The notes: generated from the sequence alone by a model not told the origin. A stretch of 64,000 nucleotides of DNA from Neobacillus citreus (GCF_018343545.2 NZ_JAGYPE020000001.1:1-64000), one strand, 5' to 3'. Counted from the stretch's first letter, positions 7,303 through 17,229 are shown. Made by a program: numbers and translations.

Positions 7303-8865
7303 TTACATTCCTAACTGCTGTGAAAGCCAAGAGCTTTGAGAATTCAGCTGCGATAAGGCCTTTTCCATTGCTGTAAATTGCTTCCACAGTCTTTGCTCAT
7401 AAGCATTTACTTTGTTTTGTTCATTATCGATATTTTCGTTTAACGATTTTAATTGTTTTGCCATATAGCTTTTTGTGTCCACGACCGAATTGGGGGAACC
7501 AGCAAGAGTTCCTAGCTGTGAAATCGTTTCTTTCAATCGGTCATAGATTCTCCAGCCAAAACCACTCGTTTGGTGCATAGCGGTATCCTCTACAGTATTT
7601 TTTGTTCCCGTTCCTTTTACCGTAAATAGATTTTTCACATCATCTAAATTGGATTTCAATGTCCCTTTCAACTTTTCTTCGTTAAGAATCAATTTCCCGT
7701 TATCTCTATAGCTGGTAGAAAAATCAATCCCGATAGACTTCAATGAATTAAAGCTGGTAGAAATGCTGCTGTTTTCTACAATATTGGAAAGACTGTTCCG
7801 CATTTCATATAAGAAGTTTCTGATCGTTGAATCACCAGACAAAAGCCCGCTCTTTGCTTTATCCTCCCAAAGTTTAATGTCGCTGTCTTTCATGTCTTTT
7901 TTCTGTTCATCAAGCAATGGAGGATAGTCACGATAGCGTTTTTCTGTTAATCTTCCATTTAGATCATCAATAATCTCGTTGTACTTATCTACGAATGTTT
8001 TAATACTATTAAAAACAGCGTCCGTATCAGAGCTGCTATTTATCGAAATATTTCCTGCTGGAAAGTCTGATTTAATATCAAACGTTATCCCGTCATAGGT
8101 AATTTTATTTGTATCAGAACGATACTCGAGTCCATTTATGGTCATCTTCGCAATTTGTTTATCAGTACCCTTAGTTATCGAAGTATCAGATGTTCCGTCT
8201 CCCCATAAACTAGTACTGGTAGTACCTGCTTGAATATTTAGTGCAGCAAGCAAATCTGGTGTACCGCCAATGGTCAGATCAAGATTACCTGCAGTATCAT
8301 TTGTAAAGGTTAGGGATTTTTCCGTTGAAGAATAAGAAACTGAAACCGATGGATCGTTAGTTATTTTATTTAAAACAGTCGATATTGTATCAGTTGGGCT
8401 AAATTCAATGGTACTGCTATTAACAGTGAACCTTATTTTCCCATCTGCATCAGGTGTCACATTACCAAGTGTCTGGGTGGTATCAAGACCAGTAGTTAAA
8501 AAGAATTTCACCGAAGTTGTTGTTGCATCTTTAGCCTGTTGAACATTTGTAATCTGATAAGACGATTGGGTCGGTATGCCAGTAACTGCTGCTGAGACTA
8601 CACTGTCATTTGAAGAAGTGGTAACCTGCTTATTAAACGTAGACTGTAGCCGCAGTCCTTCCATTGCTTTTCGAAACTCGTCAACCTTTTTGTTTATATC
8701 TCGGTAAGCATCGGTTTTCCAGGTTGTCCAAGTTTTCGCTTGCTGCATTTTATTGAGACGGCTGCTTTGCACTTTAACCAAATTGGCTACTATTTCATCT
8801 GTATTCATCCCAGATGCAAGCCCGGTGACTCTTAATGTGTTGTGATTATTAATCAATTTTTTCAC
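7303..8865 (-). CDS. fliD: Flagellar filament cap protein FliD (HAP2)
   Basis: A 520-residue hook-associated protein 2. The N-terminal FliD domain has RVTGLASGMNTDEIVANLVK, the middle carries repeated Ser/Thr-rich strands (hook-IN type, about 240-290), and the C-terminal domain (about 285-500) ends in a heptad-rich helix (SLNENIDNEQNKVNAYEQRL). FliD caps the growing filament and guides flagellin insertion. The GTG at 8865 is only one base from the AAAGGGG ribosome site, so the TTG at 8856 (10 bases away) may be the true start. A sigma-D promoter lies at 8924-8950. The fliS and fliT chaperone genes that usually follow fliD are missing here. Confidence 0.93.
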   Translation of the reverse strand: MKKLINNHNTLRVTGLASGMNTDEIVANLVKVQSSRLNKMQQAKTWTTWKTDAYRDINKKVDEFRKAMEGLRLQSTFNKQVTTSSNDSVVSAAVTGIPTQSSYQITNVQQAKDATTTSVKFFLTTGLDTTQTLGNVTPDADGKIRFTVNSSTIEFSPTDTISTVLNKITNDPSVSVSYSSTEKSLTFTNDTAGNLDLTIGGTPDLLAALNIQAGTTSTSLWGDGTSDTSITKGTDKQIAKMTINGLEYRSDTNKITYDGITFDIKSDFPAGNISINSSSDTDAVFNSIKTFVDKYNEIIDDLNGRLTEKRYRDYPPLLDEQKKDMKDSDIKLWEDKAKSGLLSGDSTIRNFLYEMRNSLSNIVENSSISTSFNSLKSIGIDFSTSYRDNGKLILNEEKLKGTLKSNLDDVKNLFTVKGTGTKNTVEDTAMHQTSGFGWRIYDRLKETISQLGTLAGSPNSVVDTKSYMAKQLKSLNENIDNEQNKVNAYEQRLWKQFTAMEKALSQLNSQSSWLSQQLGM

Positions 8866-8923
8866 ACCCCTTTAATAATTAAATTATAGATCTGTGAGCA
8901 TCTACATAACCTTTTATATTTAA

Positions 8924-8950
8924 TTATCGGGAATATTAATGAAAAGTTTA
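8924..8950 (-). promoter_or_regulatory. Sigma-D promoter of fliD
   Basis: Minus strand TAAA... (8947-8950), 15-base spacer, CCCGATAA (8924-8931). It lies just downstream of the mcp terminator at 8958-8988. Confidence 0.8.
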
Positions 8951-8957
8951 ATTAACT

Positions 8958-8988
8958 GCCAAAAAAAGAGGAGAAAATCTCTCCTCTT
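8958..8988 (-). terminator. Terminator of the yaaR-to-mcp operon
   Basis: Stem AAGAGGAGA/TCTCCTCTT (8966-8974 and 8980-8988) with a 5-base loop and a following T run on the minus strand, 6 bases after the mcp stop codon. Confidence 0.88.
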
Positions 8989-8994
8989 CCATGA

Positions 8995-10686
8995 TTATAC
9001 TTTAAACTTTCCTAACACCTGCTGTAATTCTTCCGTCATTCTTGACAGCGAAGCCGCTGAAGAAGCGATTTCTTCCATAGACGCAAGCTGCTCTTCCGCA
9101 GCCGCTGAAACACTTTGCGTGCCGGATGCGGACTCTTCGGCTGTGGCAGCAAATATTTTTATTGAATGTAGAACCTGTTCCGTTCCTGCGGAAATTTGCT
9201 CAACAGACGCAGAAACTTCTTGGATTTGTGACGTCACTTCATTTATAGAGCGGAGAATTTGTTCAAAGGATTCCCCTGCTGAGTGAACAACGGTAATCCC
9301 TTCCGAAACCTCATCGGTTGAATGTTTCATCGATTGAACCGCTTTGCCTGTTTCCTCTTGAATCACAGAAATTAGTTGGGATATTTGCTGGGCCGATTGT
9401 CCGGATTGTTCTGCAAGCTTACGCACTTCATCAGCCACAACAGCAAAGCCTCGCCCATGTTCTCCCGCTCTAGCAGCTTCAATAGCCGCATTAAGGGCGA
9501 GCAAATTGGTTTGCGCAGCAATTCCTGTGATAACCTCGACAATTTGACCAATTTCTTGGGAGCGGTCACCTAGTACTGTTATTACATCAGCTAAACCATT
9601 AACCGATGTGTTTATAGAATTCATTTGTTGTACAGCCATTTGAATTGCTTTGTTTCCTTCCCTCGCCCCTTCAGATGTTTGTAAGGCAGAGGACGATACT
9701 TGCTGGGTATTGGCTGCAATTTGCTGTATGCCAATTGAGATTTGCTCCATGGCCGATGAACTTTCCTCAACACCATGAACTTGACTCTCAGCTCCTGTTG
9801 CGACTTCTTGTATAGTAGAAGCAATCTGTTCAGTTGCTTTTGTATTTTGTTCTGCACTGGCGGTAAGCTCTTCCGACGCTGCAGAAACCTCCAATGCATT
9901 TGACCTTACCTGTTGTAGGACGGTGCGTAAATTATTCGCCATTTGATTGAATGATTGTGCCAATTCACCCAATTCATCGCGATTCTTCACTTTAATGTCA
10001 TCAGAAGAAAGGTCGCCGTCCGCAATTTTCCGAGCAGCGCCGGCAAGGGTTATGACAGGTACTGTGATGATACGGCTAATAAACCAAGCAATTGCAACTC
10101 CAAAAAGTACACCAATAATCTCTAAAATTAACATCCAGCTTTTGGCGCTTTTAACACTTTCAGTAGCAGCCGCACTCCCATCATCTAATAGCTTTTGTTG
10201 GTATTTCATGAATCCGCTAGTTTTTTGCTCAAATTGGTTAACGTAGCTAACACCTTTAGTCGATACTAAACGTAATGCTTCCTCTTTATTATTTTGTTGT
10301 TTGAGCTCTACAATTTGATTGAAAAACTGATAATAATCTTTTTCAATTTGATTCAAGTCATTTAGATAGGCTTTCGCTTCAGGTTGTTTAATCATTTCCC
10401 CTAGCTTGGTACTGATTCGATTGTAATTGCCATGAGCTTCCGCAAATTTATTTGGAGAAACTTGATCATCCAACAATAAGTAACCGCGCAGGTGAACCTG
10501 CTCTTGCTTAATTTCAATGGCCAGTTCCTTTATCATGATTAACTTCATTGCTTTATCGTCAATTAAATGAGTATACGTATTATCTACAGTAGTAATTCGT
10601 GTATATCCTAGACCCGCGATAGCCATTAAAATAATTAATATAGCTAAATTACCGCATAACAATTTCTTGCTTAAAGTCATCTTCAT
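8995..10686 (-). CDS. Methyl-accepting chemotaxis protein, four-helix sensor
   Basis: A 563-residue chemoreceptor with a membrane helix at about 11-31, a 4-helix-bundle (4HB_MCP) extracellular sensor of about 150 residues, a second membrane helix near 184-204, a HAMP domain and the signalling domain. The hairpin tip [20 protein letters not shown] is the classical CheA/CheW contact. The ATG at 10686 after AGGAG is preferred to the TTG one codon earlier. It is the last gene of the unit that begins with yaaR, 62 bases after flhP, and is followed by a strong terminator. Its receptor class differs from the Cache receptor at 1124-3142. Confidence 0.92.
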   Translation of the reverse strand: MKMTLSKKLLCGNLAILIILMAIAGLGYTRITTVDNTYTHLIDDKAMKLIMIKELAIEIKQEQVHLRGYLLLDDQVSPNKFAEAHGNYNRISTKLGEMIKQPEAKAYLNDLNQIEKDYYQFFNQIVELKQQNNKEEALRLVSTKGVSYVNQFEQKTSGFMKYQQKLLDDGSAAATESVKSAKSWMLILEIIGVLFGVAIAWFISRIITVPVITLAGAARKIADGDLSSDDIKVKNRDELGELAQSFNQMANNLRTVLQQVRSNALEVSAASEELTASAEQNTKATEQIASTIQEVATGAESQVHGVEESSSAMEQISIGIQQIAANTQQVSSSALQTSEGAREGNKAIQMAVQQMNSINTSVNGLADVITVLGDRSQEIGQIVEVITGIAAQTNLLALNAAIEAARAGEHGRGFAVVADEVRKLAEQSGQSAQQISQLISVIQEETGKAVQSMKHSTDEVSEGITVVHSAGESFEQILRSINEVTSQIQEVSASVEQISAGTEQVLHSIKIFAATAEESASGTQSVSAAAEEQLASMEEIASSAASLSRMTEELQQVLGKFKV

Positions 10687-10748
10687 CAATTGTCATCTCC
10701 TATTTTACAGAAGCATTTTTACACCCATTGAAATTAGAACCACCAAAA

Positions 10749-11606
10749 CTACCTCACAATCCCGTTGGCAATACCCATCATTTGGTCTGCATAGGAAACA
10801 GCTCTTGCGTTCATTTGATAGCTTCTTTGTGAAGTCATTAAGTCTGTCATTTCTTTCGTCAAATCGACATTCGACCCTTCCAGGAATCCGGATGTAAGTT
10901 GAACTTCGTTTGTCTCCATCAGCCTGACAAAGTCGTTAGGGGTAGAGCCGGCCGGCAATACTGTTGTATCAATCGTAAATTGATTTTCGCCCGCATTTCG
11001 CAGAACATGAGGATTTTGGATATCCACAATACCTATTTGCTGGGGTGACAAAAATGAATCGCCTAGCCCATTTTTATTTTTCAACTGAATTTGTCCTGTT
11101 GCATCAATCTTGACCTCATACTGTCCATTCAGTTCGATTGCCCTGCCATTCTGATCCAACAGCATGCCCCCGTTCGCATGAACCAAGTGAAAGTTTCCTG
11201 GCTGGCCTTGAATAGGGCTCAGGTGAAAATTTCCATCTCTCGTATAGCGAATCTCAGCTGGGGCACCAGGTACTGCCGATGGATAAGAGATTTGGAAAAA
11301 ACCCTTCCCTTCGAGCATTAAATCAAAGGGATATTTCGTTTCGATAGCCTGTCCTTGTTCCATATTAATCTGCATCAGTCCAGGCAGTGTCCCATAACTG
11401 ACACGGATTCCGTTCGGGGTAAGCCGTCCGACTTCCTGGTTAACCCTGCTTTGGTTATTGATTTGTGAGGCCAACACCTCCGAGAAACTATGGTCTTTTC
11501 GTTTAAAGCCAGTTGTATTTACATTTGCCACATTATTGGCAGAGGTATCAATTTTTTGCTGGTAGGCCTGCAATGCCCCGGAAGAGATGTATAATGATGT
11601 ATTCAA
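10749..11606 (-). CDS. flhP: Flagellar hook-basal body rod protein, FlhP/FlgG type
   Basis: A 285-residue flagellar rod/hook-basal body protein. The N-terminal motif SANNVANVNTTGFKRKD and the C-terminal VDLTKEMTDLMTSQRSYQMN are the conserved FlgE/F/G-type ends; the middle has the FlgG-like region (PFDLMLEGKGFFQI). In Bacillus the flhO-flhP pair supplies the distal rod. It lies 26 bases after the flhO-type gene and is co-transcribed. Assignment of P rather than O rests on gene order and is less sure than the family. Confidence 0.8.
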   Translation of the reverse strand: MNTSLYISSGALQAYQQKIDTSANNVANVNTTGFKRKDHSFSEVLASQINNQSRVNQEVGRLTPNGIRVSYGTLPGLMQINMEQGQAIETKYPFDLMLEGKGFFQISYPSAVPGAPAEIRYTRDGNFHLSPIQGQPGNFHLVHANGGMLLDQNGRAIELNGQYEVKIDATGQIQLKNKNGLGDSFLSPQQIGIVDIQNPHVLRNAGENQFTIDTTVLPAGSTPNDFVRLMETNEVQLTSGFLEGSNVDLTKEMTDLMTSQRSYQMNARAVSYADQMMGIANGIVR

Positions 11607-11632
11607 TTTCCTAAACTCCTCTTCATCATAAA

Positions 11633-12508
11633 TTATCCATTCATTTTTCCAACAGAATATAATTGCTGTAATGATTGGTCATACACGCCGATGACTTTTT
11701 GGTTGGCTTCATAGCTTTTTACTGTGGCCATCATCTCTGTCATCGTTTGGCCCGGGTCGACATTCGATTGTTCAATGTAACCTTGGTGCAGGACGACACC
11801 CGGATTCGTGCCTCCTGCGTCTTGAATAAACGGTAATGGGGCAGCAGACTGGTAAACATTACCTCCTTGGCGGCGGAGTTCGTTAGGATTTTGCACAACA
11901 GCAATTCCAATCTGCCCAATATTGACGGAATTAGCGGTAATCTTGCCATCATCAGATATTTGTAAATCTTCTTTAGCAATGCTGCCAAAGATTTGGATTG
12001 GGCGATGATCAGCGCCTAACACTCGGTATCCATCGGATGTGACAAGGTTGCCATTAGCATCTAAATCCCACTTTCCGTTCCTTGTATATCCCATTGTTCC
12101 ATTAGGAAGTTGAACACCGAAGAATGCTGCCGGCTTTATCTGCCGCCCGTTCACAGTTTGAAACGGAATGCTCTGGTCGTCAATAGCCATATCCAAAGGC
12201 TGATTCGTTTCAGTCAGTGTTCCTTCATTAAAACTAGGAATGCGTTCCTGGGCATAGACGCCATTTACAAGGACTCCTATAGGTACATTCTGTACAGGCA
12301 ATTTTGGTGCACCTGCAGCCTTTGTTATGTTGGCCGTTTCATTAAAATCCCTAATTCTGTTAATCAAAAGCTTTGGAAAAGCCCTTAGTACTGTATCATC
12401 CTTCTTATAACCCGGTGTTTGCGCATTGGCAAGATTATCCGCTAATGCTTCCTGTTTCCGCTCCATGGAAAACATTCCCGATGCGGCAGAATATAGACCT
12501 CGTATCAT
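11633..12508 (-). CDS. flhO: Flagellar hook-basal body rod protein, FlhO/FlgG type
   Basis: A 291-residue rod-type protein. It begins MIRGLYSAASGMFSMERKQE with LADNLANAQTPGYKKDD and ends with SNVDPGQTMTEMMATVKSYE, the flagellar basal body rod signatures at both ends, with a FlgG-like centre (MGYTRNGKWDLDANG). With flhP it probably forms the distal rod. It lies 18 bases after the swrB-like gene. In Bacillus subtilis flhO-flhP sit near mbl, away from the main fla/che operon; here they sit among yaaR, fliL and chemoreceptor genes. Confidence 0.82.
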   Translation of the reverse strand: MIRGLYSAASGMFSMERKQEALADNLANAQTPGYKKDDTVLRAFPKLLINRIRDFNETANITKAAGAPKLPVQNVPIGVLVNGVYAQERIPSFNEGTLTETNQPLDMAIDDQSIPFQTVNGRQIKPAAFFGVQLPNGTMGYTRNGKWDLDANGNLVTSDGYRVLGADHRPIQIFGSIAKEDLQISDDGKITANSVNIGQIGIAVVQNPNELRRQGGNVYQSAAPLPFIQDAGGTNPGVVLHQGYIEQSNVDPGQTMTEMMATVKSYEANQKVIGVYDQSLQQLYSVGKMNG

Positions 12509-12526
12509 TGCAATTCACCTTCTTCA

Positions 12527-12940
12527 TTAAGTGTTTCGAGCAGCAAACTCTAGGATGTAGGAAACTTCCTCATATTCCATTTTTAATTTTCTGGCAATCT
12601 GTTCTCCGGTAAGTCCCCGTTCCTTTAATTTTAAAATTTCCTTTGTATAATTATCCTTACTAACTTGTAGTTCTACAGTTTTATGAGATGGTTCAGGGGG
12701 ATTTTCCGCCCTTTTATTCGTTGTGAGGCCTTTTTCCTTTAACTTTAACTTTAACTGCACCTGACCAATTGTCATTTTCAACTCGGATAATTCATGGGTA
12801 ATCCTTCGTTCAATGTCAAGTATTTTTTGCTCTAATTGCTGGTTGGCACCTTCTTCCCCTCGAGATTTCCCCTTTGTATAAACAGTAACTAGAACGATAA
12901 AATTGACAATTAATAGCGCAAGAGTTATGTAGCTAAGCAC
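12527..12940 (-). CDS. SwrB/DUF6115-like membrane-anchored motility protein
   Basis: A 137-residue protein with a single N-terminal membrane helix (about 2-22, YITLALLIVNFIVLVTVY), a charged coiled-coil segment (about 35-70) and a C-terminal helix-turn-helix-like end (KERGLTGEQIARKLKMEYEE). This architecture is that of SwrB/YlxL (DUF6115), which in Bacillus subtilis activates assembly of the flagellar export apparatus. It sits between a fliL homologue and flhO in a motility operon, which supports the call. Sequence identity to SwrB is low by eye, so I give no symbol. Confidence 0.55.
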   Translation of the reverse strand: MLSYITLALLIVNFIVLVTVYTKGKSRGEEGANQQLEQKILDIERRITHELSELKMTIGQVQLKLKLKEKGLTTNKRAENPPEPSHKTVELQVSKDNYTKEILKLKERGLTGEQIARKLKMEYEEVSYILEFAARNT

Positions 12941-12983
12941 TGTTTTTCTCCTTTCTAGATAACTCCCTTTTAGATTTATAAAA

Positions 12984-13415
12984 CTATTGGATTAGCTCAT
13001 CTGTTAAGTAAACCCGTGTTACATACTTTTCCCCCAGCTCTTTGTTAAGTTCCTCTTTAACATTTTCTTCAATTAAGGTGATACCGGCTGAACCCACTGA
13101 TTCTTCCTTCGTCATACGGTTGATCGTTTTTATGATGGAACTTTCCACAAGGAATTGAAGTTTTTTAACCTCTTCCGCATTTTTGGGGGAAGTTGTAATT
13201 ATCTTAAACTTTGTTTTGATAAAGCCGCCGTTAGCGAAGTTCGTCGTGATATTCTCGGTATCTACCGACTTTTCTAAAACCTGATCGATGGTCGGCAGTT
13301 CCTCTTCGCCCTTTGTCTGTCCAGGACCAAGAAAATGTTGATAGGCAAAATATCCTCCAATACTTATAAGCAACAATACTCCAATGGCAATCAAAAATAG
13401 TTTTAAGCTCTTCAT
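12984..13415 (-). CDS. FliL-like flagellar basal body protein (second copy)
   Basis: A 143-residue protein with one N-terminal membrane helix (about 5-26) and a FliL-type outer domain (GGFIKTKFKIITTSPKNAEE, ending VTRVYLTDELIQ). It is a paralogue of the FliL at 22121-22546, sharing the helix, the GG(F/Y)I pattern, the EE-K-N/Q spacing and the C-terminal IQ. FliL assists torque and stator function at the motor. It is located 31 bases after yaaR. Two FliL proteins suggest either two stator partners or redundancy after rearrangement. Confidence 0.78.
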   Translation of the reverse strand: MKSLKLFLIAIGVLLLISIGGYFAYQHFLGPGQTKGEEELPTIDQVLEKSVDTENITTNFANGGFIKTKFKIITTSPKNAEEVKKLQFLVESSIIKTINRMTKEESVGSAGITLIEENVKEELNKELGEKYVTRVYLTDELIQ

Positions 13416-13446
13416 TTCGTTAACCCCTTATCAAAATATTTCTCTT

Positions 13447-13890
13447 TTACGTATAGAGGTTAATCAATAACCCTTTAATTTCGCCAATCCTATCTAATAC
13501 CGATAGACTAGTAGCTTGTTGATTTAGAATATGATCTGTAAGTTCTACCAATTTACGGTCTACGATTTGGATTGTCTTCAAAGTTTTATTTCCGCCATAG
13601 GGATCCCAGCTGTCAGTTTGATGCAGCCCTATGCCGTTTTTGGTTACATCGTCCATAAAACGTTTGATCAAATCTTTATATTTGCGCAGCTCAGCAAATG
13701 TAGGCTTTTCACTTAATTGCTGCCCCTGCTGAGTTATATCATCTAATAATTGCTGCAGATAATCCTTGTTAAGCTCTTTTGTGTAGGAAGACATTATTTT
13801 TTGAAAAGATGCAGATGTAGAGGATGTCCGTTCGTTCACTGTAACACGTGGATCATTAACAATAACCCTTAAAGTGTCTTGGATTTTCAT
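13447..13890 (-). CDS. yaaR: YaaR family protein (DUF327)
   Basis: A 147-residue soluble helical protein. The segment QQLLDDITQQGQQLSEKPTF followed by LRKYKDLIKRFMDDV and the C-terminal VLDRIGEIKGLLINLYT match the YaaR/DUF327 family, whose function is unknown; homologues lie in flagellar clusters of several Bacillaceae. The ATG at 13890 follows GGAGGTGA; a longer frame starting at 13947 has no ribosome site. It begins the unit yaaR-fliL2-swrB-like-flhO-flhP-mcp, whose intergenic gaps are 18-62 bases. A TATAAT-like -10 exists at 13960-13965 but with a poor -35. Confidence 0.85.
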   Translation of the reverse strand: MKIQDTLRVIVNDPRVTVNERTSSTSASFQKIMSSYTKELNKDYLQQLLDDITQQGQQLSEKPTFAELRKYKDLIKRFMDDVTKNGIGLHQTDSWDPYGGNKTLKTIQIVDRKLVELTDHILNQQATSLSVLDRIGEIKGLLINLYT

Positions 13891-14038
13891 TCCCGGTTCA
13901 CCTCCAATTTTCCGATTGTATTCAAAAAAACAATCAAAAACTATCAAAATAATAAAGTCATTATACCTTTAATTCCAAAAAAATTCATCAATTTTTTTGG
14001 AAATACTTTTCCTGTAGCGTTTTTTTTAGATTTAGATA

Positions 14039-14069
14039 AACGCTTCCGTTGACGGGCAACGAAAGCGTT
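14039..14069 (-). terminator. Hairpin after the cheW pair
   Basis: Stem AACGCTT/AAGCGTT (14039-14045 and 14063-14069) with an inner GTTG/CAAC, 13 bases after the cheW stop codon. The T run is weak, so termination may be partial. Confidence 0.5.
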
Positions 14070-14082
14070 ACAAAGGATTCCT

Positions 14083-14562
14083 CTATAATGCTTCTTTAAG
14101 TTCTCTCAATTCGTCCAGATTGGTAGTGTCTTCCAAAAGTTTTTCAACATTAAGCAGAATGACTAAACGCTCTTCAAGCTTTGAGATTCCCTCCAGATAG
14201 GAGACTTCCTTTTTTTCTAATAGATTTGGATATTGAATTGTGTTGGCCATAATATCTAGGACATCTGTTGCTGCATCCACCACAAGTCCAATTTCACTAC
14301 TGTTTACCTGAAAAATAATAATCCTTGTTTCATCACCTGGCTGAAGCGTTTCTCCTGTCAAGGCCGCACGCAGGTCGACGATTGGGGTTACCACATTTCG
14401 AATCGTTGTGACTCCCAGAACATGGGGCGGACGATTCGGATATGGCATGATTGACTGCATTCTTTCGATAGAAACGACTTGACTAATGTGAACGCCGTAT
14501 TCTTCTTCTCCCACTTTAAAAACTAACGCTTTAAAATCCGCTATTACCATTTGCTTGCTCAT
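14083..14562 (-). CDS. cheW: Chemotaxis coupling protein CheW (copy 1)
   Basis: A 159-residue CheW protein. The domain spans nearly the whole chain: FKVGEEEYGVHISQVVSIER, VLGVTTIRNVVTPIVDLRAA and a final helix. It links receptors to the CheA kinase. The ATG at 14562 follows AAGGAGAG. It is the third gene after cheA, 58 bases beyond the other cheW. The loop VLGVTTIRN departs from the usual GVINLRG, so the two copies may pair with different receptors. Confidence 0.9.
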   Translation of the reverse strand: MSKQMVIADFKALVFKVGEEEYGVHISQVVSIERMQSIMPYPNRPPHVLGVTTIRNVVTPIVDLRAALTGETLQPGDETRIIIFQVNSSEIGLVVDAATDVLDIMANTIQYPNLLEKKEVSYLEGISKLEERLVILLNVEKLLEDTTNLDELRELKEAL

Positions 14563-14620
14563 TTCGCTTTCTCTCCTTCATGCCAGTTGTTATTTAGCCG
14601 AATCTGCAGTATTTTCCTTA

Positions 14621-15043
14621 TTAAGTTGTAGCTTTTATTAATTCCGTCAACTTTAGAAAAATAATCAAGCGCTCCTCGATTTTAGCAATGCCGCCAAAAA
14701 AATCATTATCAAGTTCACTTTCAAAAGCCGGTTCAATCATTTCGGCTGTAATATCAATAACGTCACTCGTTTGGTCAACGCTAAAGCCCAATTCAATTTC
14801 TTCATACTTAGTAATTATCACTCTTGTTTGTTCAGTGAAGCTTACTTCGCCAATGTTTAATTTGCTTCTTAAATCAATAATAGGTGTCACATTACCACGA
14901 AGATTGATGACACCCTGTACATAAGAAGGAGCATTTGGAACTCGCGTTATGTGCTGAATTCTCTCGATAGACTGGACATAATCTATGTCCAGCCCGTATT
15001 CCTCATTCCCTAATTTAAAGGCCACAATTTTCATTGTTTCCAT
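14621..15043 (-). CDS. cheW: Chemotaxis coupling protein CheW (copy 2)
   Basis: A 140-residue CheW with the classical elements FKLGNEEYGLDIDYVQSIER, GVINLRGNVTPIIDLR and a C-terminal helix. It couples chemoreceptors to CheA at the membrane. The ATG at 15043 is used; the longer frame begins with a TTG inside cheA. It lies 19 bases after cheA and is co-transcribed. It is the more canonical of the two adjacent cheW genes. Confidence 0.92.
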   Translation of the reverse strand: METMKIVAFKLGNEEYGLDIDYVQSIERIQHITRVPNAPSYVQGVINLRGNVTPIIDLRSKLNIGEVSFTEQTRVIITKYEEIELGFSVDQTSDVIDITAEMIEPAFESELDNDFFGGIAKIEERLIIFLKLTELIKATT

Positions 15044-15062
15044 TGTAGACGTACCGTCCTTT

Positions 15063-17075
15063 CTATTTAAAAAACTGATTGGAGTCAATAATTAAGGCTA
15101 CCTCACCATTTCCAAGAATGGTCGCACCTGAGATGGCATAAAGGTTGGTTAAGAATCCGCCTAATGATTTTAATACAACTTCTTGCTGTCCTATCACAGC
15201 ATCAACTACTAAACCAACTGTCTTTTCCCCTTTACGCACGATAACAATAAATAACTGATTAGCTTCCGTTTGTGCATTAGCCGGAACCTGGAACACTTCC
15301 TTCAGAAATACCAACGGAACGACCTGTCCACGGAATTGAATCACCTTTTGCCCGTATAGCGTGGTAACCTTATCATACGGTGAGGTAGTTATTTCAACAA
15401 TTGAATTAAAAGGAATCGCATAGGTTTCTTCTTCCACTTTTACCAGCATTGAGTAAATAATCGACAATGTTAATGGGAGCTGAATCCGGAAAACCGATCC
15501 CTGTCCCGGCGTGGATTCAATGGTAATCACACCGCCCAAAGATTCAATTTTTGTTTTGACGACGTCAAGACCCACGCCCCTGCCGGAAATATCCGAGATT
15601 TTATCAGCTGTGCTAAATCCGGATGAGAGAATCAGCGCAAAAACTTGCTGATTGGTAAGCATTTCTGCTTCCTCTGGAGATACAATCTCTCGCTGAATTG
15701 CCTTTGATAAGACCTTATTGCGGTTAATGCCTTTACCATCGTCAATAACCTCAATGAACACGTGATTCCCTCCGTGATATGCCTTTAAAAGGATCTTGCC
15801 TTCTTCCGGTTTGTTGCAAGCAATTCTTTCCTCAGTTGATTCCAACCCATGGTCGAGGGCATTTCTTAATAGATGCACAAGGGGATCGCCGATTTCATCG
15901 ATTACAGTACGGTCAAGCTCTGTCTCCTCTCCTTCTAACACCAATAGGACCTTCTTATCCAATTCTTTAGCCAAATCTCGAACCATCCGTGGGAATCGGT
16001 TAAATACCTGTTCTACAGGCACCATCCGCATATTTAAAATAAGTCCTTGCAGGTTGGTTGAAATTCGCGTCATATGTTCTACTGTTTCTGTCAATTCGGT
16101 CAGCTGTGATTTTCTGGAGATTTGTTCAAGCCGGCCGCGGTCAATAATTAACTCACTGAATAAATTCATTAAGTGGTCTAGCTTCTCAATATCGACCCGA
16201 ATCGACTTTGACCGATGTTTTTTTCTTTGCGGGTCAGTTTCTGCTTTCCTTTGTACTTGGGCTATCTGCTGATTCTCCTCTGCAGCTTCTTCAAGAATGT
16301 TTCCTGCTTTATTCTGTTCAAGTTGTAATCCGCTTGCCACTACAACCTCTGACACTTCTGAAACAGAACTAAGCTGCAATTGAATTTCTTGATTGGTCTG
16401 ATCAGACAATAATAATAATGTAAAGGTATTTCCAAACCGATCCTCCTCTATCTCTTCCACAGAGGGCTGGGTTTGGATAATCTCCCCTAGTTCATCAGCT
16501 GCTTGGAACACCATATAGGCACGCACCGATTTCATAATACAATTTTCTTCAATGGTTACTGTAATATGGTAAAGATTGTTTCCTGACTTTCTTGCCTCAT
16601 TGATCACAGAATACCGGTACTCGTCGATATCTACCACTAAGGATGAGGCCACTTCTTTGGAAGCATCCGATAAGGTGTCCGATGCCGGTATTTGAGAAGG
16701 ATTTTGTATTTTCGCAAGTTGGCGGACAACCTCTGTAACATTTTCTTTTCCATCTCCACCTTGTTCAATGTTGTCAACCATTTTATCAATTAAATCCACA
16801 CACTTGAAAATAATGTCCATAATTTCAGAATTAATTTTCAATTTGGAGTTTCGGAGAAGATCCAAAACGTTTTCCATTTCATGTGTCAGGGATGCTAAAT
16901 CTTCAAATCCCATGCTTCCCGCCATTCCTTTTAGTGTGTGCGCTGATCGAAATATTTCGTTGATAATGCCAGTATCTTCTGGTTCTGTTTCCAGTTTTAA
17001 CAAGGTATCGTTAATTGCTTGCAGGTGTTCTTTCGATTCCTCGATAAAAATTTCTAAGTAATTATTCAAATCCAT
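15063..17075 (-). CDS. cheA: Chemotaxis histidine kinase CheA
   Basis: A 670-residue chemotaxis kinase. It has an N-terminal HPt domain with the phosphorylated His46 (RSAHTLKGMAGSMGF), a P2-like region, a dimerisation helix pair, the ATP-binding domain (HLLRNALDHGLES, DDGKGIN, SGRGVGLDVVK) and a C-terminal CheW-like domain. It phosphorylates CheY and CheB in response to receptors. The ATG at 17075 with GTGAGGGA upstream is chosen over an in-frame start at 17117. It is transcribed from a sigma-D promoter at 17203-17229 with two cheW genes, divergent from motAB. Confidence 0.96.
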   Translation of the reverse strand: MDLNNYLEIFIEESKEHLQAINDTLLKLETEPEDTGIINEIFRSAHTLKGMAGSMGFEDLASLTHEMENVLDLLRNSKLKINSEIMDIIFKCVDLIDKMVDNIEQGGDGKENVTEVVRQLAKIQNPSQIPASDTLSDASKEVASSLVVDIDEYRYSVINEARKSGNNLYHITVTIEENCIMKSVRAYMVFQAADELGEIIQTQPSVEEIEEDRFGNTFTLLLLSDQTNQEIQLQLSSVSEVSEVVVASGLQLEQNKAGNILEEAAEENQQIAQVQRKAETDPQRKKHRSKSIRVDIEKLDHLMNLFSELIIDRGRLEQISRKSQLTELTETVEHMTRISTNLQGLILNMRMVPVEQVFNRFPRMVRDLAKELDKKVLLVLEGEETELDRTVIDEIGDPLVHLLRNALDHGLESTEERIACNKPEEGKILLKAYHGGNHVFIEVIDDGKGINRNKVLSKAIQREIVSPEEAEMLTNQQVFALILSSGFSTADKISDISGRGVGLDVVKTKIESLGGVITIESTPGQGSVFRIQLPLTLSIIYSMLVKVEEETYAIPFNSIVEITTSPYDKVTTLYGQKVIQFRGQVVPLVFLKEVFQVPANAQTEANQLFIVIVRKGEKTVGLVVDAVIGQQEVVLKSLGGFLTNLYAISGATILGNGEVALIIDSNQFFK

Positions 17076-17202
17076 ATTTATTCCCTCACTTTCATAGCTT
17101 GCATGCATGATGGTCATAATGGCCTAGCCATTTCTCAAAACAAAGTCTATTTTCTATTAAAAACATGTGAGACACCACTATGGAAAATGTGTTTTTATAT
17201 TA

Positions 17203-17229
17203 ATATCGACTTTTGATAGAATTAGTTTA
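17203..17229 (-). promoter_or_regulatory. Sigma-D promoter of cheA-cheW-cheW
   Basis: Minus strand TAAA (17226-17229), 15-base spacer, GTCGATAT (17203-17210), one mismatch to GCCGATAT. It is 128 bases upstream of cheA. Confidence 0.75.

Noticed and set aside
13960..13988. Sigma-A promoter for yaaR
   Set aside because: The -10 is good, but no acceptable -35 is found at 16-18 bases, so I did not list it.
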